Both the position numbers and the translations under genes were made by a program. Below, piece by piece: positions 1 to 5,107 of a stretch of 5,107 nt of DNA. The notes below the pieces were generated by a model that made no database searches, was not told where the DNA came from, and saw only the letters and a program-made list of their open reading frames with translations. Position 1 is the first letter of the stretch, and each line of letters opens with the position of its first letter. Location of the stretch: NCBI GenBank assembly GCA_900552845.1, contig USBC01000132.1:1-5107 (forward strand). The letters are read 5' to 3'. This DNA is from an uncultured Oscillospiraceae bacterium. Its GTDB lineage: Bacteria; Bacillota; Clostridia; Oscillospirales; Ruminococcaceae.

Positions 1-1514
1 AACTCGATCCAGACATCACCGTACTGGCCGTGACCGCCGGACTGCTTCTTATGCTTGCCCTGTACGCGTACCTTCTTGCGGATCGTCTCGCGATATGCCA
101 CACGGGGCTTCACCAAGCCGATATCAATGCCGAACTTGGATTTGAGCTTGGAAACAACAACGTCCAGATGCTGCTCGCCCAAGCCGGAGATGACCTGCTG
201 CTTGGTTTCTACATTATTCTCGAAGCCGATGCAGGGATCCTCCTCCATCAGGCGCTGCATGGCACCGGCAATTTTAGCCTCGTCGCCCTTACCCTTGAGC
301 TCGATTGCCATGGAAAGGCAGGGAGCGGGGAATTCGGTGGGCTTGTAGGCAATCACACGCTTGGCGTCACACAGGGTATCGCCGGTCACGGCGTTGGAAA
401 GCTTGGTGATAGCACCGATATCGCCGGCGCAGATGGCATCAACCTCGTCCTGCTTCTTGGCGCGGCAGCACAACAGCTTGCCCAGACGCTCCGGCTCACC
501 GGTGCGGGCGTTTATGGGGGTCATGCCGGCAGAAAGCTTACCGGTAATGACCTTGACAAAGGACAGCTTACCAACAAAGGGATCGGCAACGGTCTTGAAT
601 ACAAAAGCAGATTCGGGTGCATTGGGATCACACTTAACGGTCTCACCCTCTACGGTCTCCTCACAGCAGCCGTCGGCGGCGCTGGGCAGGAAGTGAACGA
701 TGGCGTCCATCAGCACCTGACTGCCGGAGCCGGAGGCTGCGCTGCCGCAGAATACGGGAGCGATGGTTCCGCTCTTAACACCGGCGGCGATGCCTTTCTG
801 GATCTCCTCCTTGGTGAACGGCTCCTCCATGAAGAACTTTTCCATCAAGGCATCATCTGTCTCGGCAACCGCCTCGTTGAGCGCCATTTTCATCTCCTCA
901 ACACGGTCGGCGGCGGCAGCGGGAACTGCGATTTCATTGAGCTTGTTTGCCTTGGGGTCAAACTTGTATGCCTTATCATCGACCAGGTCGATATAGCAGT
1001 CTACCGCGTCACCCTCCATGTGGGGAATGATAACGGGGCAGACGGAATTGCCGAACACTTCCTTGATTCCCTCGAAGGTCTTATAAAAATCGGCATGCTC
1101 CACATCGAGCTTGTTGATAAAGAACGCCTTGGATTTGTTCATGCGGGTAGCAAGGCGATAAGCCTTCTCGGTGCCGACAGCTACGCCGTCCTTGGCGGAA
1201 ACGACCAGCAGCACGGTCTCGGCAGCGCGAATGCCCTCCGAAACGCCGGCGGCGAAATCGAACATACCGGGGGTATCCAGCAGGTTGATCTTTACACCGT
1301 TCCAGTCAAAGGGGGCAACGGCAGAGCTGACCGATACCTGGCGCTTGATCTCCTCGGGATCGAAGTCGCATACGGTATTGCCGTCTGCAATTTTGCCCAA
1401 ACGGTCGGTTGTACCGGATTTGAACAGCAGCATCTCGGCAAGACTGGTCTTACCCGCGCCGCTGTGACCTGCTAAAGCAACATTGCGGATTTTATCCGCT
1501 GTGTACTGTTTCAT
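1..1514 (-). CDS. EF-G family translational GTPase paralogue (partial, C-terminus beyond left edge)
   Basis: This is a cytoplasmic GTPase of the elongation factor G family; 504 codons are visible and the usual length is about 690, so the end of domain IV and domain V are missing. It begins MKQYTADKIRNVALAGH. The P-loop GHSGAGKT is at 16-23, the switch I counterpart RQVSV at 58-62, G3 DTPGMFDF at 80-87, G4 NKLD at 134-137 and a G5-like CGSA at 256-259. Domain II is roughly 302-386 and domain III about 397-470, with SGLGEQHLDV at 443-452. Domain IV opens with the family motif QSGGHGQYGDVWIE at 491-504. Housekeeping EF-G has AHIDAGKT, RGITI and DTPGHVDF; here the catalytic His of G3 is Met84 and the P-loop is of the EF-G2-like type. 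It is therefore probably an accessory paralogue rather than the str-operon fusA, and its role cannot be assigned. The start is supported by AAAGGGG 11 nt upstream and a promoter behind it. The frame lacks a stop within the window because it leaves at position 1. Confidence 0.93.
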   Translation of the reverse strand, partial: MKQYTADKIRNVALAGHSGAGKTSLAEMLLFKSGTTDRLGKIADGNTVCDFDPEEIKRQVSVSSAVAPFDWNGVKINLLDTPGMFDFAAGVSEGIRAAETVLLVVSAKDGVAVGTEKAYRLATRMNKSKAFFINKLDVEHADFYKTFEGIKEVFGNSVCPVIIPHMEGDAVDCYIDLVDDKAYKFDPKANKLNEIAVPAAAADRVEEMKMALNEAVAETDDALMEKFFMEEPFTKEEIQKGIAAGVKSGTIAPVFCGSAASGSGSQVLMDAIVHFLPSAADGCCEETVEGETVKCDPNAPESAFVFKTVADPFVGKLSFVKVITGKLSAGMTPINARTGEPERLGKLLCCRAKKQDEVDAICAGDIGAITKLSNAVTGDTLCDAKRVIAYKPTEFPAPCLSMAIELKGKGDEAKIAGAMQRLMEEDPCIGFENNVETKQQVISGLGEQHLDVVVSKLKSKFGIDIGLVKPRVAYRETIRKKVRVQGKHKKQSGGHGQYGDVWIE

Positions 1515-1525
1515 AGTTAGGATTT

Positions 1526-1532
1526 CCCCTTT
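1526..1532 (-). promoter_or_regulatory. Ribosome binding site of the EF-G-like gene
   Basis: AAAGGGG on the minus strand lies 11 nt before the ATG at 1514. The spacing is slightly long, but no other purine run is closer. A second AAGGAG lies further upstream, partly inside the leader palindrome, and is too far away to serve this start. Confidence 0.6.
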
Positions 1533-1535
1533 CAA

Positions 1536-1560
1536 TCTTTGAGTCGCGACTCCTTAAAGA
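1536..1560. promoter_or_regulatory. Palindrome in the EF-G-like 5' leader
   Basis: GAGTCGCGACTC (1541-1552) is a perfect 12-bp palindrome. It is flanked by TCTTT (1536-1540) and AAAGA (1556-1560), which also pair if CTT (1553-1555) bulges. It falls about 16-28 nt after the predicted transcription start of the EF-G-like gene and ends some 26 nt before its ATG. A dimeric repressor operator is one reading and a leader RNA hairpin another; as RNA the perfect core would need an open loop, so the DNA operator reading is somewhat favoured. Role is inferred only from position. Confidence 0.45.
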
Positions 1561-1574
1561 CGCATTACAGAACA

Positions 1575-1603
1575 ATTATACCTTTTTGTCCACTTTTACG
1601 CAA
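1575..1603 (-). promoter_or_regulatory. Promoter of the EF-G-like gene
   Basis: Read on the minus strand, a -35 box TTGCGT (1603-1598) is separated by exactly 17 nt from a consensus -10 TATAAT (1580-1575). Transcription should start near 1568, giving a leader of about 54 nt. The surrounding DNA is AT-rich, in contrast to the GC-rich block further upstream. This suggests the EF-G-like gene is transcribed independently of the rlmB-ATPase-like unit. Confidence 0.75.
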
Positions 1604-1636
1604 TAATAAACTTTGTTAATCTACACGGCGCTTTGC

Positions 1637-1658
1637 CAAAATACACCGCGGTATTTTG
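1637..1658. repeat. AT-rich inverted repeat upstream of the EF-G-like promoter
   Basis: CAAAATAC (1637-1644) and GTATTTTG (1651-1658) are perfect 8-bp inverted arms around a 6-bp ACCGCG centre. The element lies about 34 bp upstream of the predicted -35 box. It may be a regulator site or chance; there is no T-run placing it as a terminator. Confidence 0.35.
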
Positions 1659-1719
1659 TGCTATTTGCTGTTTCTCGCCCCTTTTTCCCAAAATTTCCGT
1701 CTTTTCGGGGGCTTCCGGG

Positions 1720-1824
1720 GGCGCCGAACCGCCCGCAGGGTAAGCCGCCCCATCGGGGCGGCTTCGACGGCTTCGCCGTCGGGTCGGGGCTGCGCCCCGA
1801 CCGCCCTGCGGGCGGCTTGGCGCC
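1720..1824. repeat. 105-bp cloverleaf-like GC-rich palindromic element
   Basis: Two outer 21-nt arms (1720-1740 and 1804-1824) pair with 19 Watson-Crick pairs, one G-T and one mismatch. They enclose three abutting hairpins: AAGCCGCCCC/GGGGCGGCTT (1742-1764), CGACGGC/GCCGTCG (1765-1781) and GGTCGGGGC/GCCCCGACC (1782-1802), each with a 3-nt loop. Only positions 1741 and 1803 are linkers, so 92 of 105 bases pair. The right arm can alternatively fold on itself as CCGCCC-TGC-GGGCGG (1801-1815). No protein frame on either strand is credible here. It lies in the 3' untranslated region of the ATPase-like gene and upstream of the next promoter. It could be a dispersed non-autonomous repeat, an mRNA-stabilising or terminating structure, or both. 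It does not match any named family I can identify. Confidence 0.8.
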
Positions 1825-1832
1825 CTATGAGG

Positions 1833-1852
1833 GGTATTCCTCCTCCAATACC
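1833..1852. repeat. Small hairpin with a GGAGGAGG loop on the minus strand
   Basis: GGTATT (1833-1838) and AATACC (1847-1852) are perfect 6-bp arms. In the minus-strand transcript of the upstream gene the 8-nt loop reads GGAGGAGG, a Shine-Dalgarno-like sequence, but no start codon with a sensible frame follows it. It sits 8 bp from the cloverleaf element and may belong to the same repeat unit. Confidence 0.55.
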
Positions 1853-1855
1853 AAA

Positions 1856-1879
1856 CGGGCGCCGCCGAAGCGGCCCCCG
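1856..1879 (-). terminator. UUCG-loop hairpin downstream of the ATPase-like gene
   Basis: On the minus strand, CGGG-G-GCCGC pairs with GCGGC-G-CCCG around a TTCG tetraloop, with one internal mismatch. The loop is closed by C-G, the very stable C(UUCG)G arrangement. It begins 18 nt after the stop codon at 1898 and is followed by only TTT. It resembles a terminator or a 3'-end mRNA protector; the short T-run makes intrinsic termination uncertain. Confidence 0.5.
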
Positions 1880-1897
1880 CTATTCTACAGGTTCTGT

Positions 1898-4075
1898 TTA
1901 CTTCTTCCGCACCCAGCCCAGCAGCACCGTGGGAACGAACCACAGGAGCTGATAAGCTCCGAGACTCCACCATGTCACACGATTCAGCGCACCGGAATAT
2001 GCCAGCAGAGTGATAATGGCAAAGCCGATGAGCACACTGAGCACCAGCAGAACACTGATCGCTTTGGCGATACCATACTCCCGCTGGGCGGAAAGCAGGC
2101 TGTGCAGACTGCCCGCCATGCTGCCGCTTACCATCTCTGCCGCCGTTTCGCCGGTACCGTCCAAGGCCAGCTCCGCCTCCTGCTGCAGCGTTGCCGGTAC
2201 CATGTGGATATTCTCTGTCTGCAAGCCGTACACCTGCGCCACACGCTCCGGCGTAATGTTGGGATCGGTGGTGTGAACCAGCAGGGCGATTCCTGCCTTT
2301 TCCAGCTCCCGCAGCTGGGTTTTCAGCTGCTTATCGGCATGATAGCTGATGACGAACCCCGCCGAAAGACTGCCGAAATTGGAAAGATACAAAAGCTCCT
2401 TTCCCTCTGCCGAAAGGCTCGCTTCCACCTCCATGGGGGGAACCGCAACGCCGTGGGCAAGCAGCAGACTGCGGTTTCCGATAAGCACCCTACCGCCGTC
2501 CACCCATGCAGAAATTCCTCTGCCCTCTTCGCAGGTGATGCTTTCCACCGGCTTCAGGTTTTTTTCGTTGGTAATCATACCACGGAAAATACCGGTCAGG
2601 GAATTATCCACGCTGCACAGCACGCTGGCGGCATTCAAAATTGCTTCGTCAATGGGCTTCTTTTCAAATGTTCTTATTCCGTGCAGGGTAATGCTTCCTC
2701 CGGGGAAGAGATCACTGCCTCGCAGCAAAACGCCATCGGTATCATGCAGTTCCTCCACTGCGTCCTCGTTCAGAAGATTGGCACGCCAGCGGTTCAATCC
2801 CTCATTGGCGCTGCGCAGCGGCATATGGCTGCCCAGCGTTGCTGCCAGCGGTGAGGTAATACACAGCGCCGAGGTAAAGATGGAAACCGCTTCAAATACA
2901 GTCCCCTTGGCAAGGAAATACTCCAGAAGTGCCATGACCACCGCCGCCAATATCGTAATGGGCGCCAGCACTCCGCTGAGGCTTTCGGTCATGCCGGTTT
3001 CCTCCAGCACCGCCTCGGCGTCCTCCGGCAGACCGGTATCGTCCAGCGTCACCGTCTTTTCCGGCTGCTCCGGCAGCTCCGCCGCCCATTCGGTCAGCCG
3101 GCTCTCCGGCAGGGTGCGGCATGCCACGGGACGCAGCATCGCCATGGCGCGGCAGCTTTCGCGCTGGCGGGCGTTTTTCACCAGCTTGCCCCAGGTATTA
3201 AAAAACAATATCAGAGCGGCAAGCGGCAGAAAAATATTATTCCCGTACTGCGCCAGCAGGTCGGGCTGCGCCGACATAAAGCTGCCCTGCAAAAGGCAGG
3301 CGAAAACGGTAAGGGTCACATAGGCGTCGTTGCTTTGGCGGCCGGGGAACAGCGCCAGAAAGCCGTTGCCGAGGGTGCCGCCGCAGCACAGGGCAGAAAG
3401 GGCGGTAAGCCCCACCATCAGCCGCAGGCGCAGGTAGGTGGTGGTCGCCAAGGCTCCCGGCAGCAGCAGATGGTACACCGGTGCCAGCGCCAGATAAATG
3501 ACCCCCACCAACATCAGCAGGTTCAGGATCAGGGTGATCGCCAGTCCGCGCTGCCGCTTTTTCAGCGTCTGCATCAGTGCTTCGGCGCTTTTCCGTGCGG
3601 CAGAAGCCTCCCACAGCGGCTGTTTCACTCTTGCCGCCGGAATTTCCCGTCCCGCCGGGGCTTTTACCCCCGCTGCCGGCATTTCCGGCTCCGTGGGCTG
3701 CGGCTCCTCCGCCTCGGGCAGCGTCCATTCCTCCGGCTGTACCACCGGCTCCTGCTGCTTCGGCTCCTCCCACAGGAATTCCGGCTCCGCAGGCTTTGCC
3801 GGCTCCGCAGGCTTTTCAGCCTTACGCAGCAGTTCTGCGGGGCTCGGTTCGGTCTTTTTCACCGGCTCCGTCCTTTTTGCCGGTGTGGGCTGGGGTTTGG
3901 AAGTCGGCGCCGCAGTTTTCCGTACACCTGCCTGTGCCGCATCTAACTGCCGCAGCAGATCCTCCGGTGTAGTAGCTTCTCTCCGTCCCTCCGGGCGGGC
4001 AGTCCGCTCCTCGCGGGCACGCTTTTCCTTTACTTCACGCAGAATATCGTCCACATTATAGCGGTTTTCAGCCAT
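1898..4075 (-). CDS. P1B-type ATPase-like membrane protein lacking catalytic motifs (pseudo-pump)
   Basis: The protein is 725 residues, starting MAENRYNVDD. Residues 1-175 are a charged Pro/Glu/Lys-rich cytoplasmic tail. Eight hydrophobic segments follow at about 178-198, 218-244, 252-269, 280-296, 368-390, 394-416, 668-694 and 701-721, the order of heavy-metal P1B ATPases. Segment 6 keeps the ion-path proline in ITSP (406-409) but not a CPC. The stretch that aligns without gaps with the phosphorylation site reads DGVLLRGSDLFPGG (447-460), so DKTGTLT is replaced by RGSDLFP and the acceptor Asp is Arg452. The N-domain keeps GRG (518-520) and LIGN (531-534) but has NS for the HP pair. TGD is TTD (602-604), GDGxND is absent, and the actuator loop is shortened to about 70 residues without TGE. 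The start is chosen over ATG 4093 because GGAGGG lies 6 nt before 4075 and inside the longer version. It lies 30 bp after rlmB, probably co-transcribed. Pumping is unlikely; a binding, sensing or scaffold role is a guess. Confidence 0.85.
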   Translation of the reverse strand: MAENRYNVDDILREVKEKRAREERTARPEGRREATTPEDLLRQLDAAQAGVRKTAAPTSKPQPTPAKRTEPVKKTEPSPAELLRKAEKPAEPAKPAEPEFLWEEPKQQEPVVQPEEWTLPEAEEPQPTEPEMPAAGVKAPAGREIPAARVKQPLWEASAARKSAEALMQTLKKRQRGLAITLILNLLMLVGVIYLALAPVYHLLLPGALATTTYLRLRLMVGLTALSALCCGGTLGNGFLALFPGRQSNDAYVTLTVFACLLQGSFMSAQPDLLAQYGNNIFLPLAALILFFNTWGKLVKNARQRESCRAMAMLRPVACRTLPESRLTEWAAELPEQPEKTVTLDDTGLPEDAEAVLEETGMTESLSGVLAPITILAAVVMALLEYFLAKGTVFEAVSIFTSALCITSPLAATLGSHMPLRSANEGLNRWRANLLNEDAVEELHDTDGVLLRGSDLFPGGSITLHGIRTFEKKPIDEAILNAASVLCSVDNSLTGIFRGMITNEKNLKPVESITCEEGRGISAWVDGGRVLIGNRSLLLAHGVAVPPMEVEASLSAEGKELLYLSNFGSLSAGFVISYHADKQLKTQLRELEKAGIALLVHTTDPNITPERVAQVYGLQTENIHMVPATLQQEAELALDGTGETAAEMVSGSMAGSLHSLLSAQREYGIAKAISVLLVLSVLIGFAIITLLAYSGALNRVTWWSLGAYQLLWFVPTVLLGWVRKK
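3781..3815. repeat. 18-bp tandem repeat in the ATPase-like gene
   Basis: CCGGCTCCGCAGGCTTT occurs at 3781-3797 and again at 3799-3815, a period of 18 bp. It encodes two copies of the six-residue unit PAEPAK/KPAEP in the disordered tail. Such in-frame repeats change length readily by slippage without breaking the frame. Confidence 0.75.
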
Positions 4076-4081
4076 CGTATT

Positions 4082-4087
4082 CCCTCC
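4082..4087 (-). promoter_or_regulatory. Ribosome binding site deciding the ATPase-like start
   Basis: GGAGGG on the minus strand lies 6 nt before the ATG at 4075. It falls inside the sequence that would be coding if the in-frame ATG at 4093 were used, and no comparable site precedes 4093. This fixes the start at 4075. Confidence 0.8.
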
Positions 4088-4105
4088 GCTCATGTCAATG
4101 TCATT

Positions 4106-4873
4106 TTATCTTGCCTTCAAACCCAGCCGCTGGCGGGTAATCTCGTACAGAATGATGCCGCCCGCTACCGAAGCGTTCAACGAGTTGATCTGTCCCTTCA
4201 TCGGCAGCGCCGCAATAAAGTCACACTCCTCCCGAACCAAACGGCTGACGCCGCTGCCCTCGGAGCCGATAACCAGTCCCACCGCTCCCTTAAAGTCCAG
4301 CTCGCACCAGTTTTGTCCGTCCATATCGGCACAGGTGAACCACACATTTTTTTCGGCTTTCAGGGTCTGCATGGTTGCTACGATATTGGCGACCCGAACC
4401 ACCGGCAGGCACACCGCAGCCCCCGCCGAGGATTTAACTGCCGCTGCAGTCAATCCCGCACTGTGCCGTTTGGGGATAATGACCCCATGCGCCCCGCAGG
4501 CCTCCGCCGTACGGATAATGGCGCCTAAATTGTGCGGATCCTCAATGCTGTCGCAAATGACAACAAACAGCGGCTCCTCGCCTGCCCGCTCGTAGATATC
4601 CTGCAGCTCGGCATAAGCCGCTGCTGCGCAGATTGCCGCCACACCCTGATGCGTCTCAATACCGGAAAGCTGCGTGAGCTTTTCACGGGTCGCCTCCTTG
4701 ATCGGTATGCCCTGCTCCCTTGCCTTATTCAAAATCGCAGCGACCGGGCCCTTGGGGCTGCCGCTTTGTATGTACACACATTCCAGTTCCCTGCCGCTGC
4801 GCAGTGCCTCCAGCACCGGATTCCTGCCGGCGAGCACTGAGCTCTGTTCTCCCGCCGTTTTCTTCTCCTGCAT
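4106..4873 (-). CDS. rlmB: 23S rRNA 2'-O-ribose methyltransferase, RlmB/TrmH family (SPOUT)
   Basis: RlmB methylates the 2'-OH of a conserved guanosine of 23S rRNA (G2251 in E. coli numbering) using S-adenosylmethionine, in the cytoplasm during ribosome assembly. The 255 residues compare with 243 in E. coli. The N-terminal substrate-binding domain (about 11-90) starts VLAGRNPVLEAL, as in the family. The SPOUT domain has motif 1 NLGAIIRTAEACGAHGVI (115-132, with Arg121), motif 2 GLVIGSEGSGVS (199-210, with Glu205) and motif 3 LPMKGQINSLNASVA (223-237) for the knotted cofactor site. All key residues are present, so it should be active. The frame stays open up to ATG 4990, but that codon lies between promoter elements; ATG 4873 with AAAGGGA 7 nt upstream is the likely start. 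A sister TrmH-family activity on another rRNA or tRNA site cannot be fully excluded. Confidence 0.93.
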   Translation of the reverse strand: MQEKKTAGEQSSVLAGRNPVLEALRSGRELECVYIQSGSPKGPVAAILNKAREQGIPIKEATREKLTQLSGIETHQGVAAICAAAAYAELQDIYERAGEEPLFVVICDSIEDPHNLGAIIRTAEACGAHGVIIPKRHSAGLTAAAVKSSAGAAVCLPVVRVANIVATMQTLKAEKNVWFTCADMDGQNWCELDFKGAVGLVIGSEGSGVSRLVREECDFIAALPMKGQINSLNASVAGGIILYEITRQRLGLKAR

Positions 4874-4880
4874 GGTGATG

Positions 4881-4887
4881 TCCCTTT
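4881..4887 (-). promoter_or_regulatory. Ribosome binding site of rlmB
   Basis: AAAGGGA on the minus strand lies 7 nt before the ATG at 4873. Together with the promoter position it supports this start over the in-frame ATG 39 codons upstream. Confidence 0.65.
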
Positions 4888-4970
4888 CCGCACCCGTGTG
4901 CTCTGCCGCTTTTGCGGGCGGCGCGGGAGTAACCCGCGGCCTGCCCTGTTTTTCCTGATAGTGATAGATA

Positions 4971-4997
4971 ATTATATTATAGCATACCATTTTGCAA
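4971..4997 (-). promoter_or_regulatory. Extended -10 promoter of the rlmB unit
   Basis: On the minus strand TGCTATAAT (4984-4976) is an extended -10 element, and it overlaps a second TATAAT (4976-4971). The best -35-like hexamer is TTGCAA (4997-4992), 15 nt from the second box and too close to the first, so the extended -10 probably carries the recognition. Transcription should begin near 4969 or a few bases further on, leaving a leader of about 95 nt. The ATG at 4990 lies upstream of that start and would not be in the transcript. Confidence 0.65.
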
Positions 4998-5107
4998 AAA
5001 TCGACCCTATTTTATCAGAAGTCCCCCCAATGTTGAGAGTATCATTAAATGCAGAAGAAACCGTTACGGTTTTTCCTGCATTATTTTTTTATCCGAAGGC
5101 AGGCGGA
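4998..5107. other. Intergenic region at the right edge, no confident gene
   Basis: Apart from the hairpin at 5048-5090 nothing supports a gene. A plus-strand frame from ATG 5030 stays open to the edge for 26 codons, but it has no ribosome binding site and runs through the hairpin and T-run. On the minus strand several frames enter from the right and stop at 5081-5083 or nearby; one of them could be the last few codons of a neighbouring gene. Confidence 0.4.
5048..5090 (+). terminator. Strong hairpin with T-run, terminator on the plus strand
   Basis: Arms 5048-5063 and 5067-5082 pair over 16 positions, with one A-C mismatch and one G-T, around a TTA loop. The base is AATGCAG/CTGCATT and the top AAACCG/CGGTTT. 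ATTTTTTT (5083-5090) follows on the plus strand, the usual intrinsic terminator form. No plus-strand gene ends before it, so it could end a small RNA or act as an attenuator for a gene beyond the right edge. Read on the minus strand it is followed only by TTTAAT, so it could weakly end a minus-strand gene entering from the right. Confidence 0.65.

Noticed and set aside
30..1475. A 481-codon open frame on the plus strand
   Set aside because: It is the antisense shadow of the EF-G-like gene, whose minus-strand frame shows all the GTPase motifs, a promoter and a ribosome binding site. The plus-strand translation has no recognisable family and is rich in low-complexity Gly/Leu.
1720..1824. Cloverleaf as a tRNA gene
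   Set aside because: All loops are 3 nt, the stems are too long, and there is no anticodon loop, T-loop GTTC or CCA-compatible acceptor end.
1596..1973. A 125-codon minus-strand frame across the intergenic gap
   Set aside because: It overlaps the end of the ATPase-like gene in another frame, its composition follows the GC-rich palindromes, and it ends inside the EF-G-like promoter.
1613..2854. A 413-codon plus-strand open frame spanning the intergenic palindromes
   Set aside because: It runs through the cloverleaf element and antisense to the ATPase-like gene, has no ribosome binding site, and its protein resembles nothing known to me.
3335..4061. Several plus-strand open frames opposite the ATPase-like tail
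   Set aside because: They are low-complexity Arg/Ser/Gly or Ala/Pro shadows of the Pro/Glu/Lys-rich coding sequence on the minus strand.
4874..4990. 39-residue N-terminal extension of RlmB from ATG 4990
   Set aside because: That ATG lies upstream of the -10 box, so it would not be transcribed from this promoter, and the extension does not resemble RlmB family sequence.
5030..5107. Short plus-strand frame beginning at ATG 5030
   Set aside because: There is no ribosome binding site (it is preceded by a C-run), and it would have to read through a strong hairpin and T-run; 26 codons are too few to judge.

Overview
The window carries three protein-coding genes, all on the minus strand, in transcription order from right to left: an RlmB-type 23S rRNA 2'-O-methyltransferase, a membrane protein built like a P1B-type ATPase but lacking its catalytic residues, and an elongation factor G (EF-G) paralogue that runs off the left edge. 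Coding DNA is GC-rich. The intergenic control regions are AT-rich, with TATAAT boxes and purine-rich GGAGG-like ribosome binding sites. This combination, with the protein styles, suggests a GC-rich gut Clostridia member (Oscillospiraceae/Ruminococcaceae type). That placement is inference, because there is no marker gene here that fixes it.

Right edge (about 4990-5107): no gene is identified with confidence. There is a strong 16-bp-arm hairpin with a T-run on the plus-strand side (5048-5090), then an extended -10 promoter reading leftward into rlmB. This promoter overlaps the first possible ATG of the rlmB frame, so translation should start at 4873. rlmB (4873-4106) is followed after 30 bp by the ATPase-like gene (4075-1898), which has its own GGAGGG ribosome binding site. 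The two look like one transcription unit.

The ATPase-like protein (725 aa) has a long Pro/Glu/Lys-rich cytoplasmic tail, eight predicted membrane segments in the 4+2+2 order of heavy-metal P1B pumps, and recognisable N- and P-domain sequence. The DKTGT phosphorylation motif is replaced by RGSDLFP, the TGD motif by TTD, and the GDGxND motif and most of the actuator domain are absent. It should be unable to pump by the known mechanism, yet it is a long intact frame. It is the main novelty among the proteins.

The 383-bp gap between the ATPase-like gene and the EF-G-like gene (1515-1897) is packed with structure. In minus-strand order it holds a UUCG-loop hairpin just after the stop codon, a small hairpin presenting a GGAGGAGG loop, a 105-bp cloverleaf-like palindrome (1720-1824) in which 92 of 105 bases pair, an AT-rich inverted repeat, a good sigma-70-type promoter, and a 12-bp palindrome in the leader of the EF-G-like gene.

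The leftmost gene (1514 to beyond position 1) encodes the first 504 residues of an EF-G family GTPase whose G-motifs differ from those of the housekeeping translocase. It covers the left 1.5 kb of the window, although the longest stop-to-stop frame there lies on the opposite strand. rlmB and the EF-G-like gene both concern the ribosome. No functional link from either to the membrane protein can be seen beyond gene order.
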